Assembly (NCBI GenBank): GCA_024235595.1
Contig: JACKMC010000004.1
Coordinates: 1 to 64,000, forward strand
DNA: 64,000 bases
From: Zoogloeaceae bacterium
Lineage (GTDB): Bacteria; Pseudomonadota; Gammaproteobacteria; Burkholderiales; Rhodocyclaceae
Direction: 5' to 3'
Below the pieces are notes generated by a model. The model saw only the letters and a program-made list of their open reading frames with translations, was not told the DNA's origin and did no database searches. Shown here piece after piece: positions 53,176 through 61,665 of the stretch. A program made the position numbers and the translations under genes. Every line of letters begins with the position of its first letter. Position 1 is the first letter of the stretch.

Positions 53176-55382
53176 GTCCGAACACATGCCCTGATATCAA
53201 AGGGATTAAGACATGCCGACGCCGAACAGGATTTCGCGGAGCCGGAGTCCGAACACATGCCCTGATATCAAAGGGATTAAGACATCTCATTACTGACGAC
53301 GAAGACCGAGGAGGCGTCCGAACACATGCCCTGATATCAAAGGGATTAAGACTTTGGGCGCGGATTTGGGCGCGGATTTGGGCGCGGTCCGAACACATGC
53401 CCTGATATCAAAGGGATTAAGACTAGTTTGCGCGCACATACTGATCGAGCGCAGCAAGGTCCGAACACATGCCCTGATATCAAAGGGATTAAGACTCGTT
53501 GATGCGGTCGTATAGCACGGCAACCGGAGTCCGAACACATGCCCTGATATCAAAGGGATTAAGACTCATCGTCGATAATGTTGTTGGTGCGCATCATGCG
53601 TCCGAACACATGCCCTGATATCAAAGGGATTAAGACAAGGCGGCAGAATAATTTGCGAGGGTAGAGGAGGTCCGAACACATGCCCTGATATCAAAGGGAT
53701 TAAGACTCCAGCGCCCACCCCATATACAGCCAGACTGCCGGTCCGAACACATGCCCTGATATCAAAGGGATTAAGACGGCCACGGTGAGGCCGAGCTTGA
53801 CTTGCTCGTTAAGTCCGAACACATGCCCTGATATCAAAGGGATTAAGACTCCTACCATAACAAGCCCCCCAACTTTAGGTAGTCCGAACACATGCCCTGA
53901 TATCAAAGGGATTAAGACCGGTTTCATTGCCTGCGAACGGCAGGATCGGTCCGAACACATGCCCTGATATCAAAGGGATTAAGACCGCTGCTAATTGATT
54001 ATAAAGCCGGGCGCTCCGTCCGAACACATGCCCTGATATCAAAGGGATTAAGACCTTGATCGAAGGTGTCGCGGATGAAGTTCAAAGTCGTCCGAACACA
54101 TGCCCTGATATCAAAGGGATTAAGACGATTTGGGCGCTCAAACGCGAGCATTCTTCATCGTCCGAACACATGCCCTGATATCAAAGGGATTAAGACTTCG
54201 GCCTCTTGCCCCGTCTCCGCGCTCCCGGTAGGTCCGAACACATGCCCTGATATCAAAGGGATTAAGACGTGTCGAGCAGGTACCAGGCATCGCCCGAGCC
54301 GCGTCCGAACACATGCCCTGATATCAAAGGGATTAAGACACGATTCCGGGTCAAAATCCTCGTCCTCCCACCGGTCCGAACACATGCCCTGATATCAAAG
54401 GGATTAAGACACCGGCTGGGCCAGATTTCCCATGGGGCAAGTCCGAACACATGCCCTGATATCAAAGGGATTAAGACCTTGGCCGGGCGTTCGGTTTTTG
54501 TCAGCCGCCCGTCCGAACACATGCCCTGATATCAAAGGGATTAAGACTTCTCGTTTGGCGCATATTCGAACCCAAGGCCGTCCGAACACATGCCCTGATA
54601 TCAAAGGGATTAAGACGTGGCATTCCGCAGCACTGTGTAAATCCCGAAGTCCGAACACATGCCCTGATATCAAAGGGATTAAGACCGGCGAGCTCGACGA
54701 GCATGCGGTTGGGCGTCGTCCGAACACATGCCCTGATATCAAAGGGATTAAGACCTATCGGCTTGCCTATAGGTAATGACGCGGCCGGTCCGAACACATG
54801 CCCTGATATCAAAGGGATTAAGACCCCACGGCGAAAGACCCAGCACATCGGCAATCGTCCGAACACATGCCCTGATATCAAAGGGATTAAGACGTGGCCG
54901 CGACGGCTGATTCCGCTCTCGTTCAGGGTCCGAACACATGCCCTGATATCAAAGGGATTAAGACCATCGTTTCGTGCCTTGCGGTCATGTCGCCAGCGTC
55001 CGAACACATGCCCTGATATCAAAGGGATTAAGACGGACCGTCGGAATCGTATCAACCTCATACGCACGTCCGAACACATGCCCTGATATCAAAGGGATTA
55101 AGACACTCTTCATGCTCCAGCCCGCTCAGGCGGAGCTGTCCGAACACATGCCCTGATATCAAAGGGATTAAGACTGGCCGCCACGCTCATCTGCACCGCA
55201 GTCCCCGTCCGAACACATGCCCTGATATCAAAGGGATTAAGACGCCATCCGGGCGCTTGGCCCAGAAGTTGATGAAGGTCCGAACACATGCCCTGATATC
55301 AAAGGGATTAAGACAGCATCGAGAGCCGCCACGTAGGCATTACAAGCCGTCCGAACACATGCCCTGATATCAAAGGGATTAA

Positions 55383-56734
55383 CAGGCTGTTGAAAAATCG
55401 CCCCACGCCTGCGGCGCTTGGGCGACCCGAATCGAGGCTTGGATCAATCCCTGTGTTCAGTACTACCTACGTCGCCTCATCGCTGAAGCTTGAACCGTGC
55501 AATCCGAGGACTGCCTCAAGGCCAGTGCCCGCATTGCCGCGTTCAAGCCGAAAGTGCTGCCCGATTGGCGACCAGGTTATTCATGCGCGTCAGGTTGTAT
55601 GCAGCGAAATTGAGCAGGGCATGTGCCCGAACTTTGTCCAGTCCGCGCAGCTTGATGCGCCCGAGCATTCCGATTTCCTTTACCCATCCGAAGGCCTCTT
55701 CGATCATCTTGCGGCGTCGCAGGCTGACCGCGTATCCGGCGCTCGCCTTGATGTTTTCAGGCACGGCACTGTCTCTAAATTTCGCCGCAACGTGCGGCAC
55801 GATGTCGTGCCGCTGCACCTGTTCAATGAATTCGGCTACGTCATAACCCCGATCAGCCGCGACCGTCGGCGTGTAGCCCTTACCGCCGCGTTCGACACGG
55901 CGCTTGAGCATCACGAGTGCCGCTTCCCGCTCGGCCGTGCCGGTCGCCTGTGTCGTATGGACATCGACCACCAAGCCGTTTCGGTTCTCCCCGAGCGCAT
56001 GCGTGGTGTAACTCAGGTAGGCCACGCCGGGCGTCTTGGTCGCCAGCAGCGCCATGGGGTCGGTGCGCGAAACGTGCGTCTTGTTCGAGCGCTTTTTGCC
56101 CCGGAAGTCGACCTCAGGGTTGCGCCCCTGATCCGGCCCCGGCGGCTCATCGGATCCATCACGCGCCGCCATGTTCTTGTGCGAGGCCCATGCGCGCAGC
56201 AGCGAGCCGTCCACGCTGAAGTGCTCGTCCGACACCAGATCGGCCCACTCCGCGATACCCAGAACGCCATCGAAGAAACGCCGCATGATGCTTTCCTTGA
56301 GCAGACGGTCGCGATTGGCGCTGAAGGTCGAATGGTCCCAAATCGGCTCATCCAAGCTCAGGCCGACGAACCAGCGGTACATCATATTGAAGTCGATATG
56401 CTGGATCAGGGCGCGCTCCGAGCGGATCGAAAACAGGCACTGGATAAGCAGCGCCCGCAGCAAGCGTTCCGGCGCAATCGAAGGACGCCCACCTTCGGCG
56501 TAAATCTCGTCGAATTGGGGCGACATCGTGGCCAGCACGATATCGGTGAGTTGTTTCATGCGGCGCAAAGGATGATCCACAGCAATTCGATCTTCGATGC
56601 TGATATAGCTGAAAAGGGATTGCTGCTTTCGATCAATTCCACGCATCTCGATATCGGAAAAGGCTATGAAAAAGTAATTATAAATCACTCAGAACCCGCG
56701 CTGGGTCTGGGTTCTATGCTTTATCGACAGCCTG
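55383..56734 (-). mobile_element. IS5/IS1182-like insertion sequence inside a CRISPR repeat
   Basis: 1,352 bp. Ends are imperfect inverted repeats (CAGGCTGTTGAAAAAT at left, CAGGCTGTCGATAAAG at right when read inward). The 4-bp TTAA of the CRISPR repeat occurs at both edges (55379-55382 and 56735-56738), a target duplication. It splits the repeat that begins at 55349; the missing GAC is found at 56739-56741. Confidence 0.9.
55543..56646 (-). CDS. IS5-superfamily DDE transposase
   Basis: 367 residues from the ATG at 56646. The N-terminal DUF772-type domain (GGRPSIAPERLLRALLIQCLFS, positions about 55-76) and WDHSTFSANRDRLL are followed by a DDE domain with DGSLLRAWASHK and AADRGYD. No frameshift or stop, so the element may still be active. 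The family name (IS5 versus IS1182 group) is uncertain. Confidence 0.88.
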   Translation of the reverse strand: MRGIDRKQQSLFSYISIEDRIAVDHPLRRMKQLTDIVLATMSPQFDEIYAEGGRPSIAPERLLRALLIQCLFSIRSERALIQHIDFNMMYRWFVGLSLDEPIWDHSTFSANRDRLLKESIMRRFFDGVLGIAEWADLVSDEHFSVDGSLLRAWASHKNMAARDGSDEPPGPDQGRNPEVDFRGKKRSNKTHVSRTDPMALLATKTPGVAYLSYTTHALGENRNGLVVDVHTTQATGTAEREAALVMLKRRVERGGKGYTPTVAADRGYDVAEFIEQVQRHDIVPHVAAKFRDSAVPENIKASAGYAVSLRRRKMIEEAFGWVKEIGMLGRIKLRGLDKVRAHALLNFAAYNLTRMNNLVANRAALSA

Positions 56735-57157
56735 TTAAGACAGTACGGCCTCGGCCAGATCAACGCGGCTTATCGTCCGAACACATGCCCTGATATCAAA
56801 GGGATTAAGACTGCGCAAGTCGCGCACTGTGAGTGATTTGTGAGGTCCGAACACATGCCCTGATATCAAAGGGATTAAGACCCGCCGCGGAGGTACCTCT
56901 GCGAACGGGAGGTCGTCCGAACACATGCCCTGATATCAAAGGGATTAAGACTCATTCCCGCCCCCTGACGAGGAGTTCAGCCAGGTCCGAACACATGCCC
57001 TGATATCAAAGGGATTAAGACCCGATCGCGTCTGCGATCATCTTTTCAGCCTTGGGGTCCGAACACATGCCCTGATATCAAAGGGATCAAGTCCCGCCGA
57101 CCAGCCGACGTTAGTCGGCCCGATGCGCAGGCGGGATGCGCCGCAAGCCGCCCGCGC

Positions 57158-57601
57158 CTAGCGCAGATGGCGAATATGCAGTGCGGGATCAGCCTGATTC
57201 AACCACTCGGCAGCAAGCCGGCGGTGGCAGTGGTCGGCGCCCTCTTCGGCGCACAGCAGGCAGGCGCGGTCGAGCGGGATGCCCGCCAGCTGCGCGGCGA
57301 TGTCGGCCGGCTGCAGCTCTGCCAGGTAGCGGCGCTCGTATCCCGGCCAATCCAGCTCAGCCTTGCGATAGGCATCGAGCAGTCCCGGTCCGGGGGCCAG
57401 CGCCGGCACCGCAAGATAATCGATATCGCACAGGCGTTTGAGCAACCACTGCAGATCGGGGCCGCGTGCAAAGCCGGCCAACTGGGAGCCTGGTCGGGCG
57501 CGAATGTCGAGCAGCAGCCGCACCCCTGCTTCCTCGAGCAGCCCGAAAAAGCGTTCTGCGCCCTTGCGGGTGAAGCCGATCGTAAACAACGTGGCCATCA
57601 T
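57158..57601 (-). CDS. DUF488 protein (second copy)
   Basis: 147 residues. TIGFTRKGAERFFGLLEEAG, LLLDIRARP and CLLCAEEGADHCHR are the DUF488 pattern. The family is of unknown biochemical function. It is the last of three overlapping minus-strand genes (dual-OB, DUF488, DUF488); its ATGATG overlaps the upstream TGA. The operon runs towards the end of array 1, 64 bp away. Confidence 0.82.
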   Translation of the reverse strand: MMATLFTIGFTRKGAERFFGLLEEAGVRLLLDIRARPGSQLAGFARGPDLQWLLKRLCDIDYLAVPALAPGPGLLDAYRKAELDWPGYERRYLAELQPADIAAQLAGIPLDRACLLCAEEGADHCHRRLAAEWLNQADPALHIRHLR

Positions 57602-58197
57602 GACGAAGTCTCTTCGCCAGGCACGAGGCTGACCCGCCTCTCCTGCCGAAGGTAGGCAAGGTCGAGCAGCTCGTCGGCAGAGGCGAACAGATCCCCACCA
57701 CCGCCTTCGTGGCCGGCCGCCGCCAGCAGTCGCTGCTCCAGCCTGGCGTGGCTCTCGGTGCGGCCGTCACTCAGGACATGATCGACTGCGGCCCCGCCGG
57801 CATTCAGGGCGCGGCCCACCAATAGCGCGCGATGGCAGTCGAGGGGATCGCGCTCGGCGCACATCAGGGCGATCCGATGGCGCAGGCTGCCGTGCAGCAC
57901 GCGCTTGATCCCCTCGCCGAACGTATCGGTCGCAGCCATTGCAGCATAGCCGCCTGCCCTCATCTCACCGCGCATCCGCGCCGATGATCGCCCCCCCAGT
58001 TGCTCGCCGAGATACACGTAGGCAATGCCTCTGCACGCCAGCGCTTCGGCGAGCGCAGGCTTGGAATACTGGGGCTGGCGCTGCGAGAAGGGCACGGAGC
58101 GCACATCGGCCAGCGCGCTGATCCGGTGCTGAACGAGCAGGTTCAGGAATTCGTCGAGCGAATGGTCGGAATGGCCAATGGTAAAGATCGTGTTCAT
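57598..58197 (-). CDS. DUF488 protein (first copy)
   Basis: 199 residues beginning MNTIFTIGHSDHSLDEFL, with LADVRSVPFSQRQPQYSK and LMCAERDPLDCHR, the core DUF488 motifs including the conserved Cys and His. A helical C-terminal extension is present. It overlaps both neighbours by 4 bp (ATGA). It shares only the family core with the second copy, so the two are likely old paralogues rather than a recent duplication. Confidence 0.85.
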   Translation of the reverse strand: MNTIFTIGHSDHSLDEFLNLLVQHRISALADVRSVPFSQRQPQYSKPALAEALACRGIAYVYLGEQLGGRSSARMRGEMRAGGYAAMAATDTFGEGIKRVLHGSLRHRIALMCAERDPLDCHRALLVGRALNAGGAAVDHVLSDGRTESHARLEQRLLAAAGHEGGGGDLFASADELLDLAYLRQERRVSLVPGEETSS

Positions 58198-58868
58198 GCT
58201 CTTCCTTGCGCGCCAGCTTCGATGATACCGGCGACCAGTTTGTAGCAGTAATCGTGGAACGGCAGCCCCAGGCTGAGGCATAGCAGGGCCTCGGCATGTC
58301 CGTCGTGCCCCTCGAGCAGCCGAGCGGTCCACCGCGCGCTGGCCGCTTCGTCGGTCACCCGGAGCAGATAGTCGGTGCCCCGATAATGGAAGCCGGCGCG
58401 CAGCACCGCCCTGGTGTCGTGCATGCCGAGCTGAAACTGCAATTGCTGCGGCCTGACCAGGGCCAGCGATGAATTGCACCCAAGATGGGCGAGGTGCGCG
58501 GGCACCCGGTCGTTCAAGCCGTGAACGCTGCTGAAGCCGGCGGGCCACAGTGCCTCGGGAAAATCCTCGAAGGGCCGCACCTGACCGACCTCCAGGCTGC
58601 CGCAGTATCGCCACCGGCCCGGGCCGACATGCCGGTTCTCCTGCTGGTGACCCTCGGGACACGCAGCGCCCAGCGGCAGCTCGATCACATCGCCCGCTTG
58701 CGGCACGCTGCCGGCAACCCGACACAGGCGTGCCTGAGGCCAGGCCTGCCCCGCAGCCCGGCTCACCGGCCGCACCCAGCGGGCAAGACCGGTATCCAGG
58801 GTCTTGCCGGCCAGGCACACGCCGCCGTATTTGCGGGAACTCGCAAGAATCAGGACCGGGCTGTTCAT
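58194..58868 (-). CDS. Dual-OB (DODA) domain protein
   Basis: About 224 residues from the ATG at 58868. The start VLILASSRKYGGVCLAGKTL and WVRPVSR fit the dual OB-fold domain family, a nucleic-acid- or nucleotide-binding fold. The frame is open upstream to 59111; the start was placed just before the conserved strand and has a weak GGCGGA site. First gene of the operon with two DUF488 genes, facing cas2 divergently. Function unknown; association with the CRISPR module is by position only. Confidence 0.7.
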   Translation of the reverse strand: MNSPVLILASSRKYGGVCLAGKTLDTGLARWVRPVSRAAGQAWPQARLCRVAGSVPQAGDVIELPLGAACPEGHQQENRHVGPGRWRYCGSLEVGQVRPFEDFPEALWPAGFSSVHGLNDRVPAHLAHLGCNSSLALVRPQQLQFQLGMHDTRAVLRAGFHYRGTDYLLRVTDEAASARWTARLLEGHDGHAEALLCLSLGLPFHDYCYKLVAGIIEAGAQGRA

Positions 58869-59133
58869 CACCATCCGCCAGAAAATCGAAGACGGACCGA
58901 TTCTGCGAGCGGTCACGGGGAATCGACGCCGGCGGCAAGCTTGCGGCCCGGATGCGTCCCTGAATACAGGACGCGTCACGGGGCACGACTGCCAGCGCCG
59001 GTGCCAGTCCGACGAGCGACGGCCCGCCCCGTCCCGTCCATGGGCGGCCTGCGGACCGCAAGCTTGCGGCGGCTGATCGCCGATCCCGGGCCGGGCACAC
59101 TGTGTGCACACCCCACGAACAACGGAGGCGGCA
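58869..59133. promoter_or_regulatory. Divergent promoter region, dual-OB operon / adaptation operon
   Basis: 265 bp between facing starts. It carries two copies of GCAAGCTTGC (58935-58944 and 59058-59067), each embedded in a larger GC palindrome. A good GGAGG site precedes cas2. No clear sigma70 boxes stand out. Confidence 0.45.
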
Positions 59134-59418
59134 ATGACCCAGCGGGACTTCTATCTGGCTGCGTATGACGTGGCGGCGCCGCGGCGACTCAGGGCCGCGC
59201 TGGCATTGGTGCGCGGCTACGCCACTGGCGGGCAGAAGTCGGTGCACGAGATCTTCCTGACCCCTTCAGAGCGCCATGAACTGCTGCATGCGATGGCACT
59301 CATTCTCGACGAGGAGGCCGACCGCTTCTTTCTGCTGCGGCTCGATCCACGTTCGCGCACCTACGCGCTCGGTGTGGCCGCTCAGCCCGCCGATCCCGAC
59401 TATTTCTACCTGGGGTAA
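59134..59418 (+). CDS. cas2: CRISPR adaptation protein Cas2 (first copy)
   Basis: 94 residues with the ferredoxin-like Cas2 fold start FYLAAYDVAAPRRLRAALALV, the conserved Asp at 12, and SVHEIFLT. The ATG at 59134 has a GGAGG site. Ends DPDYFYLG. It precedes cas1 by 4 bp. Its sequence differs clearly from the second Cas2 at 61215-61544. Confidence 0.87.
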   Translation: MTQRDFYLAAYDVAAPRRLRAALALVRGYATGGQKSVHEIFLTPSERHELLHAMALILDEEADRFFLLRLDPRSRTYALGVAAQPADPDYFYLG

Positions 59419-59422
59419 TCGC

Positions 59423-60406
59423 ATGGCCACGCTGTTTCTAGACCGCGCCGAGCTTGAAGTCCGCCACATCGACGGCGCACTGGCGATCTACGAGGCGGGC
59501 ACTCGCAGCGCCACCGTGCCGATCAAGCTGCTCGAGCGCGTGGTGCTGCAGGGCGCACGCACGCGGCTCGACACCGGCACGCTGATCAAGCTGGCCGAGG
59601 CCGGCGTGGCCACCCTGCTGCTCAGCCCGCGGGCCAGCCGGCAGGTGGCGATCGTGCTCGGCCCGGCCCACAACGATGCCGCCATCCGGCTGGCCCAGTG
59701 CCAGCATGTGGCCGATGCGGCGTTCTGCGCCGGCTGGGCCCGCGACCTCGTGATCACCAAGATCCGCCGCCAGCGCCGACTCCTCGACACGGCCCTCGGC
59801 CAGCGGCCGGACCTGCGCAAGCCGCTGTTCGATGCGGCGGCGCAGCTCGACGCGGCGCTGACCCGGCTCGGTGCTGCGCCCGCGCAGGACTGCGCCACCC
59901 TGCGCGGCGTCGAGGGCAGCGCCGCGCGTGCCTATTTTCACGGCTTCTGCACGCTGTTCGCCAGCGAGCTCGACTTCACCGGCCGCAATCGCCGCCCGCC
60001 GCGCGACCCGGTCAATGCCTGCCTCTCGCTGGGTTACACGCTGCTGCACTTCGACGCGGTGCGGGCGGCGCACTGCAGCGGCCTCGATCCCTTGCTCGGC
60101 TTCTATCACCGCCCGGCATTCGGCCGCGAGTCACTGGCCAGCGATCTCATCGAACCGCTGCGTCCGCATATCGACGCCTGGGTATGGCAGCAATTCGCGG
60201 GCCGCACGCTGCGCCCCGAGCACTTCAGCTCCGAAAAGGGCGGCTGCCTGCTCGGCAAGGCCGGGCGCGGCCGCTTCTATGCCGCCTGGGAGAAATTCTC
60301 CCCGGCGCACCGCCGCTGGCTCAGACTGCGCTGCGCCGCGCTGGCCCGCAGCTTGCGCAAGGCGGGCGAACCGCTGCTTGCCAGCACTGAAGACGAATCG
60401 TTCTGA
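59423..60406 (+). CDS. cas1: CRISPR integrase Cas1
   Basis: 327 residues. N-terminal beta domain (LFLDRAELEVRHIDGALAIY) and a C-terminal helical domain with the full metal triad: E164 (GVEGSAARAYF), H229 (DPLLGFYHRPAFGRESLA) and D241 (SDLIEPLRP). It should integrate new spacers with Cas2. The frame is open upstream inside cas2; the ATG at 59423 is chosen. 2 bp before the cas1-like gene. Confidence 0.92.
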   Translation: MATLFLDRAELEVRHIDGALAIYEAGTRSATVPIKLLERVVLQGARTRLDTGTLIKLAEAGVATLLLSPRASRQVAIVLGPAHNDAAIRLAQCQHVADAAFCAGWARDLVITKIRRQRRLLDTALGQRPDLRKPLFDAAAQLDAALTRLGAAPAQDCATLRGVEGSAARAYFHGFCTLFASELDFTGRNRRPPRDPVNACLSLGYTLLHFDAVRAAHCSGLDPLLGFYHRPAFGRESLASDLIEPLRPHIDAWVWQQFAGRTLRPEHFSSEKGGCLLGKAGRGRFYAAWEKFSPAHRRWLRLRCAALARSLRKAGEPLLASTEDESF

Positions 60407-60408
60407 GC

Positions 60409-61224
60409 ATGACCGTGCACACTGGCGCAATCCACGATCGCCCCCATGCAGCCAGCCTGGGCGCGCTGCCGCGCAAGCCGCTCTACCTGGTTGCCAGCAG
60501 CCCGATGCAGGTGGACACCTGCCATGAAGCATTGACGGTGAAGCGCGCGGGCGCCCCCGTGCAGCGCTTTCCGCTCGCACGCCTTGCCCGAGTCATCTGC
60601 AACCGGCACACCACCTGGACGGGAGAGGCGCTGTGCGCGTGCCTGGCGCACACGGTGCCGATCACCTGGCTCGACGGCCACGGCCGCGCCCTTGGCAATT
60701 CGCAGCCGCGCATCCACACCCCGGAACCGCTCGACGCCACGCTCGATCTCTATCTGGAACTGCCGGACTGGCACAAGCGTTTCGACAACTGGCTCACCCG
60801 CCGCCGCCTCGAAACCCTCACCCAGTGGGCGATGCACGCCGCAACCCGGGGCGCGGAGCTAGACCCGGTGCGCTTCCAGGTGCTCAAGCGCGAGTTCGTC
60901 TATGGCGGACACGTACCGGTCTGTTTCGAACCCGCAGCCGAGGGGTGGTGTGAAGCACTGGCCGCGGGGCACCTCAACCGCGGCGGCCTGCAGTCGCGCT
61001 ATTGGGGTTGCGGGGGCGTGGCGATGGATCTGGCCGCCGAGCTCGCGGGTCTGCTATGGGCCGAGCTCAACCTGGATTGCGGCGCGCTGCCAGCTTCAGC
61101 CGACAGCATGGCGGTCTCGCTGCGGCTCTTTGAAGCCTGGGCACACCGTCGCGAGGGCCGGCTCGACACCCACCTCTCCGACCTCAGGCGTCATGTAGCG
61201 CGGGAGATAGACGCATGGCGCTGA
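60409..61224 (+). CDS. Cas1-like protein lacking the catalytic triad
   Basis: 271 residues. Residues about 23-105 resemble the Cas1 N-terminal beta domain (LTVKRAGAPVQRFPLARLAR, then ACLAHTVPITWLDGHGRALG). The rest is helical and contains none of the E/H/D motifs of Cas1; instead it has RYWGCGGVAMDLAAELAGLL. It lies 2 bp after cas1 and overlaps the second cas2 by 10 bp, so it is made with them. It may be a structural partner of Cas1. Identification as Cas1-related is by pattern and needs a profile search. Confidence 0.65.
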   Translation: MTVHTGAIHDRPHAASLGALPRKPLYLVASSPMQVDTCHEALTVKRAGAPVQRFPLARLARVICNRHTTWTGEALCACLAHTVPITWLDGHGRALGNSQPRIHTPEPLDATLDLYLELPDWHKRFDNWLTRRRLETLTQWAMHAATRGAELDPVRFQVLKREFVYGGHVPVCFEPAAEGWCEALAAGHLNRGGLQSRYWGCGGVAMDLAAELAGLLWAELNLDCGALPASADSMAVSLRLFEAWAHRREGRLDTHLSDLRRHVAREIDAWR

Positions 61225-61544
61225 ACACGCCGCGGGCCTGGCTCATCACCTACGACATCACCAACCCCAAACGCCTCATGCGACTGCACCGCTTTCTGCG
61301 CAAGCACGCGGTGCCGGTGCAGTATTCGGTGTTCCACTACGAAGGCAGCGCCGCGAGCATGGGGCGACTGATCGCGCAAATCGAAGCCCGCATCGACCCC
61401 GCGACCGACGACGTGCGTGCCTACCAACTGCCGGAACACCTCAGCATCGACACCCTCGGCCGCGGCGGCATTCCGGGCGACGCCTACATCTTCTCGGAAG
61501 CCGACACGACCCTGGACACCCTTCTTCGCGCGGTCGGACGGTGA
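61215..61544 (+). CDS. cas2: CRISPR adaptation protein Cas2 (second copy)
   Basis: 109 residues: WLITYDITNPKRLMRLHRFL, with the conserved Asp, and PVQYSVFHYEGS are classic Cas2. A GGGAG site precedes the ATG at 61215, inside the end of the cas1-like gene. Directly upstream of the leader of array 2. Confidence 0.88.
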   Translation: MALNTPRAWLITYDITNPKRLMRLHRFLRKHAVPVQYSVFHYEGSAASMGRLIAQIEARIDPATDDVRAYQLPEHLSIDTLGRGGIPGDAYIFSEADTTLDTLLRAVGR

Positions 61545-61665
61545 TAGCATGCACATTCGGACACCGGCGAGCGACCGGATTTTGACACTTGGCTTTGGCA
61601 CATCGCAAAATCTTGGGAACCCCTGTTGCAAGGGACTGAATGGAAAGAATTTTTCAGAGCCTGCA
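61545..61665 (+). promoter_or_regulatory. Leader of CRISPR array 2
   Basis: 121 bp between cas2 and the first repeat. The final 54 bp align with the array 1 leader (CTTGG, CCCCT, TGAA, TTTTT, AGA, GCA), indicating a duplicated leader-repeat unit. Confidence 0.7.

Larger units (their letters stand above)
53176..57093 (+). CRISPR. CRISPR array 1: 37 repeats, 36 spacers
   Basis: 37-nt repeat running from GTCCGAACAC to GGGATTAAGAC with A at positions 11 and 21. Repeats start every 67-72 bp (spacers 30-35 nt). I count 37 repeats including one at 55349 split by an insertion sequence and the last (57057-57093), which is degenerate at its 3' end (GGGATCAAGTC). All others appear identical. Transcription should be rightward: leader at left, decayed repeat at right, and ATTAAGAC as the expected 5' handle. 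One spacer (53353-53386) is itself a 12-bp tandem repeat. Confidence 0.98.

Noticed and set aside
53025..55086. Repetitive ORFs with NPFDIRACVRT or TCPDIKGIKT repeats
   Set aside because: Translations of the CRISPR repeat in both directions, not proteins. The same holds in array 2.
58869..59111. N-terminal extension of the dual-OB protein
   Set aside because: Arg/Pro-rich sequence without family resemblance; the conserved start follows the ATG at 58868.
59276..59422. N-terminal extension of Cas1 to 59276
   Set aside because: The extra codons lie wholly inside cas2 in another frame; the ATG at 59423 gives the standard Cas1 start.
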